From Acidiferrobacterales bacterium (GTDB lineage: Bacteria; Pseudomonadota; Gammaproteobacteria; Acidiferrobacterales; Sulfurifustaceae), in assembly GCA_919902095.1 (NCBI GenBank), contig CAKKQL010000014.1, forward strand, positions 1-14,376: a stretch of 14,376 bases of DNA. The letters run 5' to 3'. The notes beneath the pieces were generated by a model, which saw only the letters and a program-made list of their open reading frames with translations, was not told where the DNA came from and did not search any database. Within the stretch, counting starts at the first letter, position 1; every line of letters begins with the position of its first letter. Positions 5,586 to 13,810 of this stretch are shown here, in pieces. Position numbers and translations under genes: made by a program.

Positions 5586-8144
5586 CTACGACGGGCGCCG
5601 CTTGGCGCGCGCGGTGGGCACGGCTTTCCACGGGTCGTCCGGCCACGGGTGCCGCGGATAGCGCCCCTTCAGTTCCTTCTTCACCTCGGCATAGGTCCGC
5701 TCCCAGAAGCCGCGCAAATCCTGCGTCACCTGAATCGGGCGCCGCGCCGGCGACAGCAGTTGCAGCGTGACCGGAATTTTTCCCCAGCCGACCCGCGGCG
5801 TATCGGCGCAACCGAACATCTCCTGCAACTTCACCGCCAGCGCCGGCGGCTGCCCGGGCGTGTATTCGAGCCGCGGGCGTGAACCGCTCGGCACCGCGAG
5901 ATGCGTCGGCGCGCCCTCCTCCAGACGCTGACCCTGCTTCCAGTCGAGCAGGCCCTTGAGGGCGCCGAGCAGGTCAATGCGCGCCAGATGGTCGCGGCGC
6001 GTGATGCCCTCGAGATGCGGCCCGAGCCAGGTTGCGAGGTTCGCGCGCAGCGCGCCGTCCGATACATCCGGCCAACTCTCGTCCGGCAGCCAGGCGCGCA
6101 GGCACAGCACGCGCGCCTGCCACTGGCGCGCCTCGCCGCTCCACGGCAGCGCCTCGATACCGAGACGGCGGATGCCTTCGAGCATCGCCAGCCGCTGCTT
6201 TTCCGGGTCGGGTCTGGCCAGCGGTTTCGCGGCCAGCAGTAACGCGCCGAAGCGTTCTTCCTGTTGCGCAATGACCGCCTGCTCGCGCTCGTCCCAGGAC
6301 ACGCGCTGTTCGAGCGTCACGTGCGCCGCCAGATGCGCGCGCAGGTCGTCGGCATCCACCGGCGCGGCCAGATAGATGCGTCCGTCGGTATCGCCGGCAT
6401 CCAGACTCGCGGCGACGATGAGCGGCTGGCGCAGCCGGATTTCCGCGTCCGGCAGACGCGCGCCGCGCCCGTTGCCGAGCAGATAGCGCGTCTCGCCGGC
6501 GACGCGCTGGCGCGCCACGCGGTCCGGATAGGCCAGCGCCAGCAGCAACCCGGCTTGGCCGGCATCGGCGGGCGTTCCGGGCTTCGACGCCAGCAAGCGC
6601 GCGTACTGTTGCGCCGCCTGAATCGTCCGCGTGCAGGCGTTGGCATCCGCCCCGTGCCGCTGGGCGCCCTCGCGGCCATGCCGCCGGAATGCCGCCAGCG
6701 CCTCCAGGCGCGCGCTGAAGTCGCACGACCGCCGCCCCTCGCCCGCGAGGATGTCGCGCTCGGCCAGCAACGCGGCGATGTCGCAGGCGAGCGCGCCGAG
6801 GCCGAGCGCATCGGCGGCGTGCAGCATGTGCGCCAGCCGCGGGTGCAGCGGCAGCCGCGCCATCGCGCGGCCGGTGGCGGTGATGGCGCCGCCGGCATCG
6901 ATCGCGTCGAGTTCGGAGAGCAGTTCGCGTGCCTGGTTCAGCGCCGCCTCCGGCGGCGGGTCGAGCCACGACAGGCTGTGCACGTCGCGCGCGCCCCAGG
7001 CGGCGAGTTCGAGCGCCAGCGGCGCGAGGTCGGCGCCGCGGATTTCGGGAATGGATTGTGGAATCAGCCCGCGCTGGGTGGTTTCGGTCCAGAGGCGGTA
7101 ACACACGCCCGGCGCCGTGCGACCGGCGCGGCCGGCGCGCTGCGCGGCCGAGGCCGCCGAGATGCGCTGCGTCGTCAGGCGCGTGAGTCCGCTCTTCGGG
7201 TCGAACTGCGGCACGCGCGCGTAACCCGAATCGACGACGATGCGCACGCCCTCGATGGTGAGACTGGTCTCGGCGATGGGCGTGGCCAGCACCACGCGCC
7301 GGTGCGGCCCCGGCCGGATCGCGCGGTCCTGCGCCTCCCACGGCAAGTCGCCGTAGAGCGGCGCGACATCCACATCGCCGCGCAGACGGCCTTCGAGCAG
7401 CGTCTGCGCGCGGCGTATCTCCCAGGCGCCCGGCAGGAACGCCAGCACGTCGCCTTCATTTTCGTCGAGCGCGCGCAGCACCGCCTCGGTGACCAGCGGC
7501 GGCAACGGAGCATCCGTGTCGCGCGCGGAATAACGAATCTCGGTCGGGAAACTGCGGCCTTCACTCGTGACCACCGGCGCGCCGGTCGCTCCCGGCATCC
7601 CGCCTTTCGCGACACTCGCGCGTCCCTGTGCATCGCCGAGCAACCTCGACACCGCAGCGCCGTCGAGTGTGGCGGACATGACCAGCACTTTCAGGTCCGG
7701 CCGCAAATGGTGCTGGCTGTCGAGCGTAAGCGCCAGCGCCAGGTCGGCGTGCAGGTGGCGCTCGTGAAACTCGTCGAAGATCACCAGCCCCACGCCTTCG
7801 AGCGCGGCATCGGACTGGAGCCGGCGCGTGAGAATGCCCTCGGTCAGCACCTCGATACGTGTCCGGGCCGATATTTTGGTATCGAAGCGGATGCGGTAAC
7901 CGATAGTTTCGCCGACGGCTTCATTCCGCAACACGCTCATGCGCGCGGCCGCGGCGCGCGCCGCCAGCCGCCGCGGTTCGAGCATCAGGATCGTGCGCCC
8001 GGCGAGCCACGGCGCATCGAGCAGCGCCAGCGGCACCAGCGTGGTCTTGCCCGCGCCCGGCGGCGCCTGCAGCACCACGGCCGAATGCGCCGCCAGCGCC
8101 GCGCGCAGCCGCGGGAGGGCTTCTTCAATGGGCAGGGCAAACAT
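5586..8144 (-). CDS. hrpB: ATP-dependent helicase HrpB
   Basis: An 852-residue DEAH/RHA-type helicase, close to usual HrpB length. Motifs in order: Walker A APPGAGKTT (27-35), motif Ia E-P-R-R-L-A-A-R-A-A-A (56-66), motif II written DEFH (124-127), motif III M-S-A-T-L-D (156-161), a Q-R-A-G-R-A-G-R motif VI in the second RecA domain, then the HA2/OB-like region and the HrpB-specific C-terminus ending near F-W-E-R-T-Y-A-E-V-K-K-E-L-K-G-R-Y-P-K/R-H-P-W-P-D-D-P. The cellular role is poorly defined, although some homologues are involved in mRNA processing. Residues 172-188 (A-Q-G-R-A-S-V-A-K-G-G-M-P-G-A-T-G) interrupt the otherwise standard L-L-G-D/A-P-V-V-T-S-E-G-R-S-F-P and are encoded by the repeat described separately. 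The ATG at 8144 has only a weak ribosome site and lies six bases from the inverted-repeat element. Confidence 0.95.
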   Translation of the reverse strand: MFALPIEEALPRLRAALAAHSAVVLQAPPGAGKTTLVPLALLDAPWLAGRTILMLEPRRLAARAAAARMSVLRNEAVGETIGYRIRFDTKISARTRIEVLTEGILTRRLQSDAALEGVGLVIFDEFHERHLHADLALALTLDSQHHLRPDLKVLVMSATLDGAAVSRLLGDAQGRASVAKGGMPGATGAPVVTSEGRSFPTEIRYSARDTDAPLPPLVTEAVLRALDENEGDVLAFLPGAWEIRRAQTLLEGRLRGDVDVAPLYGDLPWEAQDRAIRPGPHRRVVLATPIAETSLTIEGVRIVVDSGYARVPQFDPKSGLTRLTTQRISAASAAQRAGRAGRTAPGVCYRLWTETTQRGLIPQSIPEIRGADLAPLALELAAWGARDVHSLSWLDPPPEAALNQARELLSELDAIDAGGAITATGRAMARLPLHPRLAHMLHAADALGLGALACDIAALLAERDILAGEGRRSCDFSARLEALAAFRRHGREGAQRHGADANACTRTIQAAQQYARLLASKPGTPADAGQAGLLLALAYPDRVARQRVAGETRYLLGNGRGARLPDAEIRLRQPLIVAASLDAGDTDGRIYLAAPVDADDLRAHLAAHVTLEQRVSWDEREQAVIAQQEERFGALLLAAKPLARPDPEKQRLAMLEGIRRLGIEALPWSGEARQWQARVLCLRAWLPDESWPDVSDGALRANLATWLGPHLEGITRRDHLARIDLLGALKGLLDWKQGQRLEEGAPTHLAVPSGSRPRLEYTPGQPPALAVKLQEMFGCADTPRVGWGKIPVTLQLLSPARRPIQVTQDLRGFWERTYAEVKKELKGRYPRHPWPDDPWKAVPTARAKRRPS
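7584..7636 (-). repeat. 53-bp palindromic coding repeat, copy inside hrpB
   Basis: This stretch matches 13832-13884 at 46 of 53 positions without gaps. It contains the stem GTCGC/GCGAC around the GGCATCC core. In hrpB it adds about 17 residues in frame between motif III and the next conserved strand, so it behaves as a reading-frame-preserving insertion. The ends are set by where the two copies stop matching. Confidence 0.8.
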
Positions 8145-8150
8145 CAGGAA

Positions 8151-8436
8151 TTCACAGGATTAACAGGATTTTTCAGGATTTACAGGATTAAAACCTAGAA
8201 CCTCTGAATAAGAAGTTTTCGCCGCAGAGGCGCAGAGAACGCAAAGATTTTTCTGTTGATTATCCGGTGCTTTTCTTTGCGTCCTTTCCGTCCTTAGGTC
8301 CGCAGCCGGCACATCCTTGTGCCGCTTCTGCGTCTTTGCGGAAAACAATCATACTTAATCTGAGCTTCCCTAGGCGTCTTTATTCTTGAAAAGATTTAAT
8401 CCTGTTAATCCTGAAAAATCCTGTTAATCCTGTGAA
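8151..8436. repeat. 286-bp element with 42-bp terminal inverted repeats
   Basis: The left end (8151-8192) and right end (8395-8436) are inverted copies matching at 41 of 42 positions. Each end is built of tandem ACAGGATT-like words (AATCCTGTT on the other strand). Inside is a second inverted pair: GTTTTC followed by CGCAGAG-type words (8215-8246) facing CGTCTTTGCGGAAAAC (to 8346). At the centre right is a perfect hairpin CGGCACA/TGTGCCG (8307-8324). The element fills the gap between the dehydrogenase stop (8440) and the hrpB start (8144) almost exactly. It encodes no credible protein. Repeats with ACAGGATT and CGCAGAGGCGCAGAG words are known to me as widespread intergenic repeats; the transcript would fold into a very long hairpin. 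Confidence 0.85.
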
Positions 8437-8439
8437 ATT

Positions 8440-9393
8440 TTAAACGATTCGATTACGGGACTCGCCGCGCACGAACGCCACGATATTGGCCATGACCTCG
8501 TCGGCCAGGCGTTGCTGCGCTTCGAGGCTGGCCCAGGCGACGTGTGGTGTGACGATGAGGTTCGGCAAATCCGCCCACAACAGCGGGTGGTCCGGTGGCG
8601 GCGGCTCAACCTCCAGCACGTCGATGCCGGCGCCGCCGAGATGGCCACGTTGCAACGATTCGACCAGTGCCACAACATCCACGAGCGCGCCGCGCGCGGT
8701 GTTGATGAGGATCGCGCCCGGTTTCATGCGCGCCAACTCGGGCGCACCGATCAAATGGCGGGTCTCGGGCGTTAACGGCAGATGCAGCGTGAGTGCATCG
8801 CTTTCGGTCAGCACCTGCTCGAACGCCGTGCGCCCCGGACGCACCGTGGCCGCGCCGCGACGTTCCGATACCAGTACGCGCATCTCGAATGCGCGCCCGA
8901 GGCGCGCCACCACCTCGCCCAGCGAGCCGCCGCCGACGATGCCGAGCGTGCTGCCGGCGAGGTCGCGGATCGGCTGCGTCAGCAGGCAGAAGATGCCGGC
9001 CTGCGACCAGCGGCCGGCGCGGACGTCCTCGCGGTAGGCCGGCAGGCTGCGACGCAGCGCCAGCATCAGTGCGAACACATGTTCCGGCACCGTGCGCACG
9101 GCGTAACCGCGCACGTTGCACACACCGATGCCGCACTCACGCGCGGCGTCGGTGTCGATGTTGTCCACACCGGTGGCCGTCGCCGCCACCAGCCGCAGCC
9201 GCGGCGCTGCCGCAATATGGTCGCCCGTAAGACGAACCTTGTTGGTCAGCACGATGTCAGCGGCGCGTATGCGCGCCGCTACTTCCTCAGGCCGCGTGGA
9301 AGGATAATCCTGCCAGCGGCAGTCGCCGAACGCATCGGTCGGGAAGCGCACCGCGGGGGCGAAGGTGGAACGGTCGAGGAAGACGATGTTCAT
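8440..9393 (-). CDS. NAD-dependent D-2-hydroxyacid dehydrogenase (glycerate dehydrogenase-like)
   Basis: A 317-residue protein of the D-isomer-specific 2-hydroxyacid dehydrogenase family, full length. The substrate domain includes A-T-A-T-G-V-D-N-I-D (71-80). The Rossmann domain has G-G-G-S-L-G (154-159). The catalytic set is visible: Arg234 in N-T-A-R-G-A-L-V-D, Glu263 in D-V-L-E-V-E-P-P, and His284 in V-T-P-H-V-A-W-A-S. The wording is closest to HprA-type hydroxypyruvate/glycerate dehydrogenases, which reduce hydroxypyruvate or glyoxylate in the cytosol, but substrate cannot be fixed from sequence. No strong Shine-Dalgarno precedes the ATG at 9393. It is divergent from the two-TM gene at 9488, and the 94 bp between hold no promoter I can defend. 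Confidence 0.9.
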   Translation of the reverse strand: MNIVFLDRSTFAPAVRFPTDAFGDCRWQDYPSTRPEEVAARIRAADIVLTNKVRLTGDHIAAAPRLRLVAATATGVDNIDTDAARECGIGVCNVRGYAVRTVPEHVFALMLALRRSLPAYREDVRAGRWSQAGIFCLLTQPIRDLAGSTLGIVGGGSLGEVVARLGRAFEMRVLVSERRGAATVRPGRTAFEQVLTESDALTLHLPLTPETRHLIGAPELARMKPGAILINTARGALVDVVALVESLQRGHLGGAGIDVLEVEPPPPDHPLLWADLPNLIVTPHVAWASLEAQQRLADEVMANIVAFVRGESRNRIV

Positions 9394-9487
9394 GGGATTC
9401 GGCAGGCGCGAATATCAAAACACTGGCGATACCGCATTGCAACCACTACCATTCGGGTCATCGCGCCTGGTATCGGGAAAAAACGGC

Positions 9488-10051
9488 ATGAAAGACCTCA
9501 GCTCGCGCTACCGCCGGCATGGCGAAAGCCTGCTCATTGAGATCAAGCTCAACGACCTGATGCAGCTGTTCAACTCGCTCGATCCCTCGCCGTTCCTCGA
9601 AAAGGACCTGGACGACGACGCCGAGGCCTACATCGTCGACACGGCGCGCGAGTTTCCGCTCAAGACCTCCCTGCGGCTGGCGATTTACCTGCCGGCAAAC
9701 GCCATCCGCCCGGACACGGAGGAATCGACGGCGCACGCCATCCACAACTACTTCGACTACAAGACCCAGATCGCCGACGCCGAGCTGCGCATCAAGCTGC
9801 GCCAGGGGCGCGCGAGCCTGATCATCGGCCTGCTGTTCCTCGCCACCTGCCTGAGCGCGCGCGAGCTGGTCGCCACGCTCGGCCAGGGCACGCTCTACGA
9901 AATTCTGCAGGAAGGGTTGCTCATCAGCGGCTGGGTGGCGATGTGGCGCCCGCTCCAGATTTTCCTGTACGACTGGTGGCCGATCCGCAACCTGCGCACG
10001 CTGTATTACAAACTGAGCCACATCAAGATCGACGTCCGCCCCGCCGGCTGA
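9488..10051 (+). CDS. Conserved two-TM membrane protein of unknown function
   Basis: A 187-residue protein. I chose the ATG at 9488, although the frame is open further upstream, because the conserved-looking sequence starts here (M-K-D-L-S-S-R-Y then E-S-L-L-I-E-I-K-L-N-D-L-M-Q-L-F-N-S-L-D-P-S-P-F). The first ~105 residues are soluble and acidic, with an L-D-P-S-P-F and D-L-D-D-D-A-E-A-Y motif. Two hydrophobic helices follow at about 108-124 and 138-160, then a basic, Trp/Tyr-rich tail (Y-D-W-W-P-I-R-N-L-R). I recall similar uncharacterised proteins in many proteobacteria, but know no function. It converges with the reductase gene. Confidence 0.75.
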   Translation: MKDLSSRYRRHGESLLIEIKLNDLMQLFNSLDPSPFLEKDLDDDAEAYIVDTAREFPLKTSLRLAIYLPANAIRPDTEESTAHAIHNYFDYKTQIADAELRIKLRQGRASLIIGLLFLATCLSARELVATLGQGTLYEILQEGLLISGWVAMWRPLQIFLYDWWPIRNLRTLYYKLSHIKIDVRPAG

Positions 10052-10070
10052 GGTCCACCGGCCATCGTGA

Positions 10071-10090
10071 ACGCGCGAATCAGCGCGCGT
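10071..10090. terminator. Hairpin at a convergent gene junction
   Basis: ACGCGCG (10071-10077) and CGCGCGT (10084-10090) pair perfectly over six bases of loop. The stem lies just beyond the two-TM gene and overlaps the last codons of the opposing reductase gene. There is no T-tract on either side, so it is at most a weak bidirectional terminator or a barrier to read-through. Confidence 0.35.
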
Positions 10091-11564
10091 AGCCGACGAA
10101 CAACTGCTCCGGCGGCAACCCGGCCGCCACCAACACTTTCTGCGCCGCGCCCATGAGCGCCATCGAACCGGCGGCATAGACGTCGAACTCGGCCAGATCG
10201 GGATGGTCCGCGGTCACGCGCGCCAGCACGCGCGCGATGCGATCTTCCGCGCTGCCCGGCCCTTCGGCCGTGAGCGGGGTGTAGGAAAAATTGTCGAGCG
10301 CGTCGGCCCACGAGCGGCACAGGTTCTGCATGTAGTGCCCGCCGTCGCCGCAGGCGATCCAGTAAAGATGGATCGTCTCGGCCGCTTCGAGCGACATCGC
10401 GTGCTCGATCAAGCTCTTGACCGGCGCGAAGCCGGTGTCGCACGCGAGGAAGAGCAGCGAGCGCGGCGCGCCGTCGTGCAGCACGAACTCGCCGCGGGGC
10501 CCGGTGACGGTCACGGCGTCCGACACCCGCAGCTTGTGGAACACGTGCTCGGCGAACCGGTCGCCGGGCGTGAGGCGCACGTGGAATTGCAGGTTGCGGT
10601 CGTCGCACGGGCAGCTCGCGACCGGCAACTCGGCCTCGAGACCGTCGCCGGCGCGCAGCGTCACGTGCTGGCCGGCGAGAAAGCGCAGGCGGTTGGTGCG
10701 CGGCGTCTGCAAGTGCAGCAGGCGCATGTCCGCGGCGAGCGGCTCGACCAGCTTCACCCGCGTGGTGATGGTTTGCAGCGGAATGTCGCGCGCGCCGGCC
10801 GCCTCCGCGGCCTCGACCACGAGGTCGGTGACGGCGGTGTGGCAGCACAGCAGCGTGTAGCCCGCGGCCTTCTCACCGTCGGTCAGGACGTAATCGTGCG
10901 GACGCGTCTTCCGCACCTGGCCCGAAAGCACCTTGGCCTTGCACAGGCCGCAGTTGCCGCCGCTGCAACCGTAGTTGAGCGCCAGCCCCGAACGCAGCGC
11001 GGCCTCGAGGACGGTGTCGTTGCCCTCGACGAAGAACTCGTGCTGGCTCGGTAGCAGGCGTACGTGTGCGGTCATGATGCGCAGGACATTGTCTTCGACC
11101 ACGAACGGCGCGGTCTTGCCGGCGCGTTGCAGACCCTGTTCCAGTTCCTGCCGCAGCCAGCGGCGCAGCGCGGTCGCCGCGGCGGCCGGTTCACGGCTGC
11201 CCGCCTGTTCCAGTTCGTCAAACTTGTGCTCCAGCCGCGCCAGCAGCAGTTGGTATTGCTCGACCAGGCCGCGGGCGCCGGCGAGATCGCGGCTGATCTG
11301 CGCCAGGCGTGCACCCAGCACCTCGGGGTCCGGCAGGATGCGCTCGCGCAGACGCCGGGTATACGCGCCATCCTTGATAAGTGCGTAACGCTCGAGCGCG
11401 CTGTCCTCCGCGACGCGGGTGTTCGGAAACAGCCGTTGCAAATCCGCGGCCGCCACCCGGCCCTCGAAGGTGACCAGTTCGCCGGCCTTGATTTTCTTCT
11501 GCAACGCGCCGCGCGTGGCGCCCACGAGACGCGCCGCCCGCGACATTGTAAGAAACTGGGACAT
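10080..11564 (-). CDS. HTH-domain fused to 2Fe-2S ferredoxin/flavin reductase
   Basis: A 494-residue protein from ATG 11564; an earlier TTG is less likely. Residues about 5-48 (S-R-A-A-R-L-V-G-A-T-R-G-A-L-Q-K-K-I-K-A-G-E and A-A-D-L-Q-R-L-F-P) look like a MerR/excisionase-type HTH. A helical, coiled-coil-prone linker (75-140) follows. Next is a plant-type 2Fe-2S domain with C200-x4-C205-x2-C208 and Cys240 or 241, then a ferredoxin-NADP reductase-like module: G-Q-H-V-T-L for the flavin barrel and A-C-D-T-G-F-A-P (374-381) for the nucleotide domain, ending E-Q-L-F-V-G-Y-A-R. The usual flavin R-x-Y-S motif is replaced by L-P-V-A-S (313-317). The reductase half resembles CDP-6-deoxyglucoseen reductase and oxygenase reductases. 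It lies 112 bp downstream of the lipoprotein gene. The domain calls are firm; a redox-sensing regulatory role is inferred. Confidence 0.85.
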   Translation of the reverse strand: MSQFLTMSRAARLVGATRGALQKKIKAGELVTFEGRVAAADLQRLFPNTRVAEDSALERYALIKDGAYTRRLRERILPDPEVLGARLAQISRDLAGARGLVEQYQLLLARLEHKFDELEQAGSREPAAAATALRRWLRQELEQGLQRAGKTAPFVVEDNVLRIMTAHVRLLPSQHEFFVEGNDTVLEAALRSGLALNYGCSGGNCGLCKAKVLSGQVRKTRPHDYVLTDGEKAAGYTLLCCHTAVTDLVVEAAEAAGARDIPLQTITTRVKLVEPLAADMRLLHLQTPRTNRLRFLAGQHVTLRAGDGLEAELPVASCPCDDRNLQFHVRLTPGDRFAEHVFHKLRVSDAVTVTGPRGEFVLHDGAPRSLLFLACDTGFAPVKSLIEHAMSLEAAETIHLYWIACGDGGHYMQNLCRSWADALDNFSYTPLTAEGPGSAEDRIARVLARVTADHPDLAEFDVYAAGSMALMGAAQKVLVAAGLPPEQLFVGYAR

Positions 11565-11676
11565 AGCCTCGCTGCGAATGGCCGGCGTCGGGAGCAACCG
11601 GGGTAGCCGCCCGCCGTGGGCCTGCGCCTAAAACTACTCGCTTGCACCGGCCGGCACAATCGCGCGCCGGGAACGG

Positions 11677-12006
11677 TTATTTCCCGCCCGACCAGCTGTA
11701 ACTGCGGACGGTGCCGGTTTTATCGAACTTGATCTGCAATAACTTGAGGCGGACATCGCCGCCAGCGAGCTGGCCTTCACCGTAATAATACGACCACTCG
11801 TCAAGACGCTCGCCGTCGGTCTGCACGCTCACGCCGCTGCCGTTCGGCGCACCAAGCCATTCGCGCACCTGCACCGGGGTGGTGACACCGCGCTGCACGC
11901 GCGCCTCGAAGGCCTTGAGGTCAAAGTCGCTGCCAATCCGCACGGTACTGCAAGCCGCGAGCAACGCAGTCAGCGCCAGCAGCACGAGCAGTCGATGAGT
12001 ACGCAT
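11677..12006 (-). CDS. BamE/OmlA-like outer-membrane lipoprotein
   Basis: A 109-residue protein with ATG at 12006 and GGAGG six bases upstream. The N-terminus is a lipoprotein signal: basic M-R-T-H-R, a hydrophobic core and lipobox L-A-A-C with Cys19. The residue after Cys is Ser, which favours outer-membrane sorting. The mature ~90 residues follow the SmpA/OmlA pattern: G-V-T-T-P-V-Q-V-R-E-W-L-G-A-P-N-G, then W-S-Y-Y-Y-G, then a C-terminal beta strand L-L-Q-I-K-F-D-K-T-G-T-V. The fold is shared with BamE, but a canonical bamE would be in a different neighbourhood, so I call only the family. It is 32 bp after the Do protease stop and probably cotranscribed. Confidence 0.8.
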   Translation of the reverse strand: MRTHRLLVLLALTALLAACSTVRIGSDFDLKAFEARVQRGVTTPVQVREWLGAPNGSGVSVQTDGERLDEWSYYYGEGQLAGGDVRLKLLQIKFDKTGTVRSYSWSGGK

Positions 12007-12038
12007 GGGAACCTCCGTGGGTGGATGGATGCCGCGCG

Positions 12039-13529
<1,491 letters not shown>

Positions 13530-13621
13530 GCAAATTCTCCCGAAGACCTTAACCGACAGTTGAATACTGGATATTTTCGCACGAAAGAATGAAATGGAAA
13601 GATTAACGACAAGGGCAAAGA

Positions 13622-13761
13622 TGAATTGACAGGATTTAAGGCGAACTCCGGTGCGCTTTTGGTTCTAATCCTGACAATTCTGTCTGGAACAGAATTGGGC
13701 GGCCGCAGGCCGCCCGCAGGGCGGGCGCCAGGGATGGTGCACGTCAAAATCCTGTCCATTC
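13622..13761. repeat. Inverted ACAGGATT repeats enclosing two tight hairpins
   Basis: GAATTGACAGGATTT (13622-13636) faces a near-complement AAATCCTGTCCATTC near 13748-13762, matching at 14 of 15. Inside are two abutting perfect hairpins: CAATTCTGT/ACAGAATTG (13675-13697, loop CTGGA) and GGGCGGCC/GGCCGCCC (13697-13715, loop GCA). The block lies between clpB and the Do protease gene, both on the minus strand, and carries no credible gene. It shares the ACAGGATT word with the element at 8151-8436. The hairpins could terminate clpB transcription, but no T-tract follows. Confidence 0.6.
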
Positions 13762-13810
13762 AAGTGTTTCACTGACCATCTAAATATAGGCAGTAACGAC
13801 ACGAAAAAGT

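Noticed and set aside
6264..8198. A 644-residue plus-strand open frame opposite hrpB
   Set aside because: It mirrors the hrpB codon pattern, is rich in Arg/Gln/Ala with no recognisable domain, and hrpB is complete with all helicase motifs.
8160..8348. A 62-residue minus-strand open frame within the inverted-repeat element
   Set aside because: It reads through repeat words (N-L-C-V-L-C-A-S-A-A-K type), has no ribosome site and lies wholly in a repeat, so it is a by-product of the element.
11565..11676. A terminator between the lipoprotein and the reductase genes
   Set aside because: Only an imperfect GC palindrome (GTGCCGGCCGGTGC type) is present, with no T-tract directly after the stem.
13530..13620. 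A sigma-E type promoter for the Do protease gene
   Set aside because: I looked for GAACTT with TCTGA at 16-17 bases spacing on the minus strand and did not find a defensible match.
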